From the NCBI GenBank assembly GCA_963772225.1, contig CAVYWD010000011.1:434001-498000 (forward strand): a DNA stretch of 64,000 bases, given 5' to 3'. Position 1 is the first letter of the stretch. Each line of letters starts with the position of its first letter. The stretch is from CAVYWD01 sp963772225. Lineage in GTDB: Bacteria > Myxococcota > Myxococcia > Myxococcales > UBA5297. Shown in pieces: positions 14,975-22,933 of the stretch. Made by a program: the position numbers and the translations under genes. Under the pieces are notes generated by a model, which did no database searches, was not told the origin of the DNA, and saw only the letters and a program-made list of their open reading frames with translations.

Positions 14975-17464
14975 CTAGCGCGCTTCGACCTGGAACGGCA
15001 TCAGCGCCAGCGGCCCGTCTGGCAGCTCCGTCGCCCAGAGCGCGAGCGGTGCCACTTCCCTGGCGACCCTCCGGACGAGCTGCTCCGCGAGCCCCTGCTC
15101 CGACTGCACCGAGAGCGGCAACCGGATGAGGCCGCCTTCGCGCCCCAGCACTTCCACCGCCACCTCGCGGCCCGTGAGCCCCGCGCGCCGCTGCGCCGCG
15201 GCGAGCGCCTGGGAAAGCCCGCCCAGGCCATCGACCAAGCCCAGCTTCTGCGCGACCTCGCCGCTGTAGACCCTGCCGCGCGCGAGCTCGTCGACCTTCG
15301 CCTTCGGGAGCCCACGGCACTGGGCGACCCGGGTGATGAACCCGTCGTAGAACTCCTCGACGAAGCTCTGCATCGCCTGCCGCTCGCCCGGCGTCCACGC
15401 GTGCGCCAGTGAGAAGAGGTCCGCCTTGTCGCCGCGCGCGAGGACCTCGCGATGGACGCCCAGCTTCTCCAAGAGCGCGCCCAAGTCGGGCTTGAGCGCG
15501 AAGACCCCGATGGACCCGGTGAGCGTCGAGGGCTCGGCGAAGACCTCGTCCGCCGCCATGGCCACGTAGTAGCCACCCGAGGCCGCCGCGTCGCCCATCG
15601 ACACCACCACCGGCTTTCGCTCGCGCACCTTCCGCACCGCGCGCCAGATCAGGTCGCTCGCGGTCCCGCTCCCGCCGGGCGAGTCGATGCGCAAGACCAC
15701 CGCGGCGACGCCGGGGTCGTCGTAGGCGCGCTCCAGGTCTTTGAGGACGCTCTCGGCGCCGGCGATGCGCGCGATGCCGAACGGGTCCGAGCGGCTCCGG
15801 CCGTCCGAGATGAGCCCCTCCACCACCACCACGGCCAGAGTGGGCGGCCGGCCCCACTCCCGCGGCCGCGTCACCGGCTCGGGATAGTCGAGCGCCAGGT
15901 CCACGGCACGCCCTTCGAGCACCGCCAACGCCCCCGGCAGCTCGTCCGGGTAGAGCACCGCGTCGACGAGCCCCGCGCGGCGCGCGCCCTCGGACCCCAG
16001 GACCCCGGCGTCGATGGTCGCGCGGACCTGCTCGGCCGACAGCTTGCGCCCCGCCGAGATCTCCTCGACCAGGCGGCCGTACTGCCCGTCGAGCCACTCG
16101 CTCAGGACCTCGCGCTCCTCCGCGCTCATCGAGCGCCGGGTGTACGCGTCGGGGGCATTTTTGAACGCGCCGACCCGCGCGACGTCCACCGAGATGCCCA
16201 GCCTCTCGAGGCCCTGGGCGAAGTACAGCTTCGAGGCCGTAAAGCCGTTGACGGCCAGGCTCGCCTGCGGCACCGCCCAGATCCGGTCGCAGGCCACCGC
16301 GATGCGGTACTCGCGATCGCCCCCGCCGGTGATCAGCGCGGCGGCGCGCTTGCCCGCGCCGCGAAAGCTCGCCACGGCGGCGCGAAGCTCCTCCGCCCTC
16401 GCCGAGCCGACGCCCGAGAGGGAGTCCAGCTTGAGAAGCACCCCCGCCACCGAGGGGTCCCGCGCCATCCTTCCCAGCTTCGCCAGCAGCTCCAGATACG
16501 GCTCCCCGCCCGCCGCTCCGAGGAGGAGCGCGCTCAGCGCTCCGCGCGCGGGCGTCAGCTCCTGCTGAACGTCGACCACCACGTACCGCGCCGGGGCGAG
16601 ACGCAGCGGCGGGTAGCGATCCGCCGAGAGCCGCACCTGGACCAGGTGGTCGACGCCTTCGAGCTCCTTGTTCGACCCGGCCGCATAGGTCAGGCCGACG
16701 TGCGAGGCGTTCAGGGTGAGGGCCAGCTGTCCTCTGAGCTCGCCGCCGTGGAGCCCGGCCAAGAGCCCTGCCTGCACCACCACGCCGTCCACCGGCTCGA
16801 CCGCCACGGTGAACGAAAGGCGCGCGGCGCGAAAGCCGCTCCCGCTGTCGACCAGGAGGTCGCCGCCGAGGGTCGCGCGCCGCCCCAGCGGCCGCAGGCC
16901 CACGCCCACGTCCCATCGAGTGGGCAGCGGCTGCGAGCCGAGCTTGGCACCCGTCAGCTGCTGGGCCGCGGCGCCCAGCGAAAGGAACGAGAGCGGCCGG
17001 AGCAGCACCCCGGCATCCAGAGTCGCGAGGCGGTCGAGCGCCCCGTCGTCGGAGCCGAAGACGTTCAAGCTGAGCCCGGCGGACGCCACCGGCGCTCCGA
17101 CCGCGAGCGTCCAGCTCGTCTTTCGGTAGTCGGGCCCATGGGCGGGGCGGATCCACTGGAGGGCCAGGCCGGCCGCGAGCGGGCGCAAAAGGTCGCTCCC
17201 CAAGAACAGCGCGTCGCCCAGGCTGCCGAGCTCCAGGTCGCGCTCGTGCAGGTAGAAGAGCTGCGGCCCGCGCAGCATCCCGAGCCCTGCCGGATTGATT
17301 TCCGGGGCGGTCGCCTCGTCGGCCAGCGCCGCGCCCGTGGGAGGCAGCGCTACCCCGGAGGTCACGGGGCGCTGGGCCACGGCCGCAGTCTGCGCGTGCG
17401 CGGTCCCCGCGGAAGCGGAGAGGATGAGCAAGCTCGAAAGGCGGGCGAGCGCTGGGCCGAGCAT
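14975..17464 (-). CDS. sppA: SppA-type (S49) signal peptide peptidase fused to a barrel-like N-terminal domain
   Basis: An 829-residue protein, over 200 longer than E. coli SppA. Signal peptide MLGPALARLSSLLILSASAGTAHA. Residues about 45-270 are rich in short beta segments and begin with APEINPAGLGML, like PorV/UPF0164/FadL-type barrels. Residues about 285-820 hold tandem S49 protease domains: the catalytic Lys is in ARVGAFKNAPDAYTRR (K435) and the nucleophile Ser in MGDAAASGGYYVAM (S629), the Ser-Lys dyad of SppA split over the two repeats. SppA degrades cleaved signal peptides in the inner membrane; here a normal signal sequence and barrel-like part suggest a periplasmic or outer-membrane location (inference). 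GGAGGGGAG precedes the ATG. Second gene after the PEGA protein, 69 bp apart. Confidence 0.85.
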   Translation of the reverse strand: MLGPALARLSSLLILSASAGTAHAQTAAVAQRPVTSGVALPPTGAALADEATAPEINPAGLGMLRGPQLFYLHERDLELGSLGDALFLGSDLLRPLAAGLALQWIRPAHGPDYRKTSWTLAVGAPVASAGLSLNVFGSDDGALDRLATLDAGVLLRPLSFLSLGAAAQQLTGAKLGSQPLPTRWDVGVGLRPLGRRATLGGDLLVDSGSGFRAARLSFTVAVEPVDGVVVQAGLLAGLHGGELRGQLALTLNASHVGLTYAAGSNKELEGVDHLVQVRLSADRYPPLRLAPARYVVVDVQQELTPARGALSALLLGAAGGEPYLELLAKLGRMARDPSVAGVLLKLDSLSGVGSARAEELRAAVASFRGAGKRAAALITGGGDREYRIAVACDRIWAVPQASLAVNGFTASKLYFAQGLERLGISVDVARVGAFKNAPDAYTRRSMSAEEREVLSEWLDGQYGRLVEEISAGRKLSAEQVRATIDAGVLGSEGARRAGLVDAVLYPDELPGALAVLEGRAVDLALDYPEPVTRPREWGRPPTLAVVVVEGLISDGRSRSDPFGIARIAGAESVLKDLERAYDDPGVAAVVLRIDSPGGSGTASDLIWRAVRKVRERKPVVVSMGDAAASGGYYVAMAADEVFAEPSTLTGSIGVFALKPDLGALLEKLGVHREVLARGDKADLFSLAHAWTPGERQAMQSFVEEFYDGFITRVAQCRGLPKAKVDELARGRVYSGEVAQKLGLVDGLGGLSQALAAAQRRAGLTGREVAVEVLGREGGLIRLPLSVQSEQGLAEQLVRRVAREVAPLALWATELPDGPLALMPFQVEAR

Positions 17465-17533
17465 GCGATGTCTCCCCTCCCGACGCGGGTTCAGCGCGCG
17501 CGAGGCATCTGGCGGCCCGAGGCGGCGCTGACG

Positions 17534-18715
17534 CTACTCGCCCTCACCCTTCTTGCCCTTGGAGGACTTCTCTTCGTCCCAGTCCTCCATCCCGGTGCGT
17601 GAGTCGAGCGGATCGCTCGATTGCTTCACGTCCCGCCTCCGGCTCTCGCCGTCCGCGAGGAGCAGGTTGCCGAAGCGCTCGACCTCCTTCTGAAGCTCGC
17701 CGTACTCCTCGCCTTCGAAGACCCGCTTGCGCTGCCCCAGCTTCTTCTTGGCCTGGAAATCGGCGAGAGCGAGGTCGACGACCATCCGCTGCTCCGACGT
17801 TCGCACCACGCCGACCAGCGCGCGGTCCACTTTGAGCTTGTCGCCGAGCTTCATGAGCTCCAGGCCGGTCTCGCCGCGGTCGAACTCCTCGGCCACCTTC
17901 TCCAGCGACCCCTCGAGCGCCCCGAACTCCTCGGTCGGGACCAGCTTGGGGCGCACGACCGCGTCCTCGCCCGCGTTGATGTCGATGAGCTGACCGTAGG
18001 TGATGGAGCCCGGCCGCTCGATGCGCAGGAGGTGCCGCCCCGCGGGGATGCGGTCGAGGTTGATGGGCGCGTAGCCCCTCAGCGCGCCGTCCAGGAACAC
18101 CCGGCCGCCCGGCGGGTTGGTCTGGACCGCCAACGAACCCAGCAGGGATTCGTGGGCGAGCCGGCGCTGGACGTCGCGCAGCAGGACTTGAAAGTTCTTG
18201 CCGAACGCGGGCCCTTCGAACTTGTAGGTCTTCTCGAGGCCGAGCAGCTGCTTGAGGGCCTCGCGGGCGCCTTGCTCTTCCCCCTTCATGAGCTGGACGG
18301 ACGAAAGGTAGGCGAGCAGGTCACAGTACTCGCCGCACCGCTCCATGGCGGCCGAGGCGACGTCGGCCTCGGCCATGGCCGCGTGAAGCGCGGCGTCTGC
18401 CTCGTCGAACTGCCCCGCCATCAAGAGCTTTCGGCCCTTGGCCACGCTCACCAGCACCCGTTTGCGCGCCTCCAGCGCCAGGGTGGGCGTCGAGTCGCCC
18501 AGCACCGTCGCCGACGCCTTCAGTTGGTAGCTGGCGTCCTGGAGCACCGCGTCTTCGAGGTACTCGGTGAGCCGAGCCGCCGCGATGTGGGCATTCTTGT
18601 CGAGCGGGATCAGGAGCACGGCCGCGCGCCGCGCCGCGGCCGACGCCGCGGACCAGGGCATCAGCGCAGCTGCGAGGAGGCTCGCGCGTAGGAGCTTGGC
18701 TATCAAAGCACCCAT
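17534..18715 (-). CDS. secreted PEGA-domain protein with TPR-like region
   Basis: A 393-residue exported protein with signal peptide ending MPWSAASAAA. The middle (about residues 80-170) is helical and resembles TPR repeats (KLLMAGQFDEADAALHAAMA, AYLSSVQLMKGEEQGAREAL). A PEGA domain follows (SLAVQTNPPGGRVFLDGALRG ... PAGRHLLRIE), a carbohydrate-wall or surface-associated beta fold common in myxobacteria and planctomycetes. The C-terminal 60 residues are highly charged (KKKLGQRKR, SSKGKKGEGE). No enzyme motif. It is first in a two-gene unit with the barrel-SppA protease, so both probably serve envelope quality control (inference). Confidence 0.75.
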   Translation of the reverse strand: MGALIAKLLRASLLAAALMPWSAASAAARRAAVLLIPLDKNAHIAAARLTEYLEDAVLQDASYQLKASATVLGDSTPTLALEARKRVLVSVAKGRKLLMAGQFDEADAALHAAMAEADVASAAMERCGEYCDLLAYLSSVQLMKGEEQGAREALKQLLGLEKTYKFEGPAFGKNFQVLLRDVQRRLAHESLLGSLAVQTNPPGGRVFLDGALRGYAPINLDRIPAGRHLLRIERPGSITYGQLIDINAGEDAVVRPKLVPTEEFGALEGSLEKVAEEFDRGETGLELMKLGDKLKVDRALVGVVRTSEQRMVVDLALADFQAKKKLGQRKRVFEGEEYGELQKEVERFGNLLLADGESRRRDVKQSSDPLDSRTGMEDWDEEKSSKGKKGEGE

Positions 18716-18958
18716 CCTTTCCGTCTTTCCGTGGAACGCGGGTTCGACCTTGGTCTCCTATTTTATTCCGGTTGGGCGCTCTGCCTCCAGTGCTGTCGGC
18801 GCCGCCTGCGCTCTTTCCGGCGCTTCCGCCTCGCGCCCAAGCGAAGCTCCATCCTCCTTTCGTCCGATGAACACCCCGGCGCCTTTGCCACGCAGATGTC
18901 ACCGAGCCTTGAGCGTAGTGACGGGCTTCGGCCCATCAGAGCCGCTCCAGGAGGCCCC
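18716..18958. promoter_or_regulatory. divergent intergenic region between PEGA gene and phoU-arsC
   Basis: This 243-bp region must hold promoters for both directions. It contains an AT-rich patch CTATTTTATTCC at about 18,758-18,769. I see no confident -35/-10 pair and no PHO-box-like direct repeat. Confidence 0.35.
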
Positions 18959-20071
18959 ATGAACGCCCCGCGAACCGCCGGACCGCCGCACACCGACAAG
19001 GAATACGAGCGAGAGCTCCAGAATCTGCGCGACCAGATTCTCCTGATGGGAGCCAAGGTCGAGCAGATGCTCCAGGGCTGCATGAAGGCCCTGGTCGGGC
19101 GCGACAGCGACCTCTCGCAGCAGATCATCTCGTCCGACGAGGAGATCGACCAGCTCGAGGTCGACTCCGACGAGATGTGCCTGCGCATCCTGGCGCGCCG
19201 CCAACCGGTGGCGTCGGACCTGCGCTTCCTGACCGTGGCCCTGAAGATCGTGACGGACCTGGAGCGGATCGGCGATTTGGCGGTGAACACCTGCGAGCGC
19301 GTGCTGGAGCTGAACCAGGAGCCGCCGCTCAAGCCTTACGTCGACCTCCCCAGGATGTCCGAGGTGGCGCAGGCCATGGTGCGCGAGGCGCTCGACGCGT
19401 TCGTCGCCCGCGACGCCGACCGCGCGCGGGCGGTCATCGAGCGGGACGGCGAGGTCGATGCCTACTACGGTCAGATCTTCCGCGAGCTCTTGACCTACAT
19501 GATGGAAGACCCGCACAACATCTATCGGGCGACGCGGGTCCAGTCCATCGCCAAGTACCTGGAGCGCGTCGGCGACCACGCCACCAACCTCGCCGAAGAG
19601 GTGGTGTTCATGGTCAAGGGCAAGGACATCCGCCACGCCGGGATTCGGATGCCCCGCAAGCCCCAGCCGCTTCCCCACGGCATCCTCTTCCTCTGCGTTC
19701 ACAACTCCGCCCGAAGCCAGATGGCCGAGGGCTGGGCGCGGATGCTCATGCCCAGCGTCACGGTTCACAGCGCGGGCTCGCAGCCCACGACCCTCAACCC
19801 ATACGCGGTGCGCGCGATGCTGGAGGTGGGCATCGACCTTTCGAAGAGCGCCGCCAAGCCCCTCTCGGCGGTGCCGATGTCCGAGGTAGACCTGGTGATC
19901 TCGCTCTGCTCCGAGGAGATTTGCCCTCCGCTGCCGGGCGGGGTCCAGCACGTCCGCTGGCCGCTCGCCGACCCGGCAGCGGCCGTGGGGACCGAGCAGG
20001 AGATCGAGGCGGCCTTCCGGCGAACCCGGGACGAGCTCAAGCGGCGAGTGGCCTCGCTCGCCGCCGGATGA
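18959..20071 (+). CDS. phoU: PhoU phosphate regulator fused to arsenate reductase / low-MW phosphatase domain
   Basis: A 370-residue fusion. Residues about 12-222 form a PhoU protein with two three-helix repeats, including the metal-cluster motifs EEIDQLEVDSDE, DLERIGDLAVNTCE and YLERVGDHATNLAEEV. PhoU restrains the PstSCAB phosphate transporter and PhoR signalling. Residues about 239-370 are a low-molecular-weight tyrosine-phosphatase-fold domain: LFLCVHNSARSQMAEGW holds the CX5R active site (Cys246), followed by DLVISLCSEEICP with two further cysteines and HVRWPLADPAA, as in disulfide-relay (thioredoxin-coupled type) arsenate reductases. The start is fixed by GGAGG four bases before the ATG at 18959. 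No pst or phoR gene is in the window. Fusing both activities would link phosphate/arsenate uptake control to arsenate reduction (inference). Confidence 0.92.
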   Translation: MNAPRTAGPPHTDKEYERELQNLRDQILLMGAKVEQMLQGCMKALVGRDSDLSQQIISSDEEIDQLEVDSDEMCLRILARRQPVASDLRFLTVALKIVTDLERIGDLAVNTCERVLELNQEPPLKPYVDLPRMSEVAQAMVREALDAFVARDADRARAVIERDGEVDAYYGQIFRELLTYMMEDPHNIYRATRVQSIAKYLERVGDHATNLAEEVVFMVKGKDIRHAGIRMPRKPQPLPHGILFLCVHNSARSQMAEGWARMLMPSVTVHSAGSQPTTLNPYAVRAMLEVGIDLSKSAAKPLSAVPMSEVDLVISLCSEEICPPLPGGVQHVRWPLADPAAAVGTEQEIEAAFRRTRDELKRRVASLAAG

Positions 20072-20171
20072 TCGCGCGCAGAGCGAAAGCCCGGCCGGCC
20101 TCTTCTGCCTCAGACGCCTCCCCCTTGCAGGCGCGCGCGGCCAATCGGAGGTTCACCCTTGAGGTGACGCC

Positions 20172-20345
20172 ATGGCGGAGGAAAAAGAGCGCAAGCGAGA
20201 GATGACGGTCCGCGAAGCGGGACAGAAAGGCGGGGTGGTTCGCAAGGGCCAGCTCGGCTCTTCGGGTTACGCGAGGCTCGGCCAGAAGGGCGGCCAGCGG
20301 GTCCGGGAGCTGATCGCCGAGGGGAAAGAGGCGGAGAAGAAGTAG
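20172..20345 (+). CDS. 57-residue KGG / group-1 LEA-like hydrophilic protein
   Basis: Starts at the ATG at 20172 with GAGGTGA four bases upstream and ends at TAG 20343-20345. The protein is very hydrophilic and rich in Lys, Glu, Gly and Arg, with no cysteine and no hydrophobic core. Two KGG motifs flank KGQLGSSGYARLGQKGG, which resembles the 20-residue motif of plant Em (group 1 LEA) proteins and Bacillus GsiB (GG-T-RKEQLG-EGY-E-G-KGG). The N-terminal MTVREAGQKGG is common in bacterial KGG stress proteins. Such proteins protect against desiccation and are often sporulation- or starvation-induced; that role here is inference. It lies between phoU-arsC and the GH57 gene on the same strand. Confidence 0.8.
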   Translation: MAEEKERKREMTVREAGQKGGVVRKGQLGSSGYARLGQKGGQRVRELIAEGKEAEKK

Positions 20346-20436
20346 CTTGCGCGGCGGCCTCGCCGACGAACGCAGGCTCCTAAAGGCGGGGATGGCGCCT
20401 TGGCCGGCGCCGCCGGGGTTCTTAACCTCCGCTCTC

Positions 20437-22881
20437 ATGACCCGCCGCCTCGTGTGCCTGCACGGCCATTTCTACCAGCCTCCGCGAGAGAACCCCTGGC
20501 TCGAGGACGTGGAGGTCCAAGACTCGGCGGCGCCTTTCCATGACTGGAACGAGCGCGTCTGTGCCGAGTGCTATTCCCCGAACGCCGCGGCCCGGATCAA
20601 GGGGCCCGACGACCGCGTCCGCGACATCGTCAACAACTACCGGCACCTTTCGTTCAACTTCGGCCCCACGCTGCTCTCGTGGATGGAGCGCGCAAACCGG
20701 CCCGTGTACCAGGAAATCGTGGAGGCCGACGCGTCGAGCGCGAAGCTGCGGGGGCATGGCAACGCGCTCGCCCAGGCCTACAGCCACCCCATCCTGCCGC
20801 TCTGCTCCCCGCGCGACCGGCGCACGCAGATCGCTTGGGGGCTGAAGGACTTCGAGCACCGCTTCGGCCGGGCTGCGGAGGGCTTCTGGCTGCCCGAGAC
20901 GGCGGCGGACGACGAGACGCTGCGCGACCTGGCGCGGGCCGGCGTGCGGTTCACCCTCCTCTCGCCGTTCCAGGCGACGCGGGTGCGCCCCGCCGGTGGG
21001 GAGTGGGCCGACGCGACCGGTGGGCGGTTCGACCCGACGCGCCCCTACCGCGTCGAGCTCGGCGCGGGCCTGTCCCTTGCGGTGTTCTTCTACGACGGCC
21101 CCATCGCGCGCACCCTGGCGTTCGGGAACGGCCTGACCGGCGACGACATCGCGCGCTCGCTCGAGTCGGGCTTCGATGCGAGCCGCGGCCACGACGAGGT
21201 CCTCACCATCGCGGTCGACGGCGAGACCTTTGGCCACCACAAGCGCGGCGCGGACGAGGCGCTCGCGGTGGCCCTGCGGCTCCTCGGCGCTCGCGAAGAC
21301 CTGGAGCTCGTCAACCTGGGCCAAGCCCTGGAGCGGCAGGAGCCGGAGTGGGAGGCCCAGATCGCCCAGGGCTCGTCTTGGAGCTGCGCCCACGGCGTCG
21401 AGCGCTGGAGGAGCGACTGCGGCTGCCAAACCGGAGGCGCCCCCGGCTGGCACCAGCGCTGGCGCGCGCCCTTGCGCGAGTCTCTCGACGCGCTGCGCGG
21501 CCGCCTCGCCCAGCTCTTCGAGCAGCTCGGCGCGCCCCTGCTGCGCGACCCCTGGGCCGCGCGCGACGCCTACGGGGAGCTGGTGCTCGACCCCGAAAGG
21601 CGAGGCGCCCTGGACTTCCTGGAGCGCTGGGCGGGCCGGCGCCTCTCGGGCGGCGACGCGACGCGGGCCCTGAAGCTGCTGGAGATGCAGCGGCACGCGC
21701 TGCTGATGGACACGAGCTGCGGCTGGTTCTTCTCCGACCTCTCCGGCCTGGAGACGGTGCAGATCCTCAAGTACGCGGCCCGGGCGGTGCAGCTCGCGCG
21801 CGAGGTGGCGGGGGTCGACCTCGAGCCCGCCGTCAAGGAAGGCCTCGCGCGCGCCCCCTCCAACGTGCCCGAGCTCGAGAATGGCGCGCGGATCTGGGAC
21901 CAGCGGGTCAAGCCGAGCGCCGTCGCGCTGGAGGGCGTCGCCGCGCACCACGCCATCGCCAGCCTGTTCGGGACGGACGCCGCGCCCAGGCGCCTGCTTG
22001 GCTATCGGTGCGAGGTGGCCGAACGGCGGCGCGAGGCGGCGCCGCCGGCGACGCTCGCAGTGGGGCGCCTCCAGATCCAGAGCGTCCTCACGCTCGAGGA
22101 GCTCGACCTGAGCTTCTGCGTGCTCTTTGACGGCTCCGACTTCCGCTGCGGCCTGCGCCCCTTCGGCGACCGCGGCCAGGCGGACAAGCTCGAGCGCGCG
22201 CTCTTCGACCGCCTGCCCTCGCTCGACGGCGTAGTCCAGGAGGTCGACCGGTGGTTCGTCGGGAGCCAGTACGGCCTGCGCGACCTCTTCCTCGACGAGC
22301 GGCGACGGCTCGCTGCGCGACTCTTGAGCGAGTCCATGCGCCGCTGCGAGGGCGACTTCCTCGACCTCTTCGCCGCCAACCGGAGGCTCATAGAGCTCCT
22401 TCGGGAGATCGACCTGCCCGTTCCCATCGCGCTGCGCGCCGCCGCGGACGTCGCGCTGACCTGCCGCCTCCAATCCTTGGCGCTCCAGCTCGCCGAAGGC
22501 CGGTCGGACCTCGCCCTGGTCCACGGCGATCTGCTCGAGGTCGCGAGCGCGGCGCAGCGCCTCGGCGCTCAGCTCGACACCTCAGCGATCAAGCCCCTCC
22601 TCGACGGGCTGATCCGCGGGCGGATCGACGCTCTGAGCCGAGCGCAGGCTCCGGAGCCCGTGTTCCAGCTCTCGAAGATCATCGACCTGGGCCGCGGCCT
22701 GGGCCTCCACCTCGACTTGGCCCACGCGCAGGACCGCGTCTGGGCGCTCGCCGGGGCACCGGGCGGCCTCAAGCTCGACCGCCCGACGTTCTTCCGCCTG
22801 GCGAGCGAGCTTTTTCTGGACCCGGCCGCGCTCGAGACCCGGACCCAGCGGGCGCAGGAGCTGGCTGCCCGCTCGGCCTGA
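20437..22881 (+). CDS. GH57 family glycoside hydrolase with DUF3536
   Basis: An 814-residue cytoplasmic enzyme without signal peptide. The N-terminus LVCLHGHFYQPPRENPW is the GH57 opening motif with its His residues. EGFWLPETAADDETLRDLA carries the likely nucleophile Glu, and VDGETFGHHKRGADEAL lies downstream. The C-terminal half (from about residue 400) matches the DUF3536 region found attached to this GH57 subgroup. GH57 enzymes act on alpha-glucans (amylase, 4-alpha-glucanotransferase or branching activity); the exact reaction for this subgroup is not established. I chose the ATG at 20437 because homology starts immediately; an upstream in-frame ATG at 20392 precedes nonconserved sequence. 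It is 52 bp before a GH15 gene, suggesting joint glycogen or trehalose metabolism. Confidence 0.88.
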   Translation: MTRRLVCLHGHFYQPPRENPWLEDVEVQDSAAPFHDWNERVCAECYSPNAAARIKGPDDRVRDIVNNYRHLSFNFGPTLLSWMERANRPVYQEIVEADASSAKLRGHGNALAQAYSHPILPLCSPRDRRTQIAWGLKDFEHRFGRAAEGFWLPETAADDETLRDLARAGVRFTLLSPFQATRVRPAGGEWADATGGRFDPTRPYRVELGAGLSLAVFFYDGPIARTLAFGNGLTGDDIARSLESGFDASRGHDEVLTIAVDGETFGHHKRGADEALAVALRLLGAREDLELVNLGQALERQEPEWEAQIAQGSSWSCAHGVERWRSDCGCQTGGAPGWHQRWRAPLRESLDALRGRLAQLFEQLGAPLLRDPWAARDAYGELVLDPERRGALDFLERWAGRRLSGGDATRALKLLEMQRHALLMDTSCGWFFSDLSGLETVQILKYAARAVQLAREVAGVDLEPAVKEGLARAPSNVPELENGARIWDQRVKPSAVALEGVAAHHAIASLFGTDAAPRRLLGYRCEVAERRREAAPPATLAVGRLQIQSVLTLEELDLSFCVLFDGSDFRCGLRPFGDRGQADKLERALFDRLPSLDGVVQEVDRWFVGSQYGLRDLFLDERRRLAARLLSESMRRCEGDFLDLFAANRRLIELLREIDLPVPIALRAAADVALTCRLQSLALQLAEGRSDLALVHGDLLEVASAAQRLGAQLDTSAIKPLLDGLIRGRIDALSRAQAPEPVFQLSKIIDLGRGLGLHLDLAHAQDRVWALAGAPGGLKLDRPTFFRLASELFLDPAALETRTQRAQELAARSA

Positions 22882-22933
22882 GCTCGTGAACGCTCGCGCG
22901 AGAAGCCCCCTGCCGTGCTGAGGCGGGCCTCGC

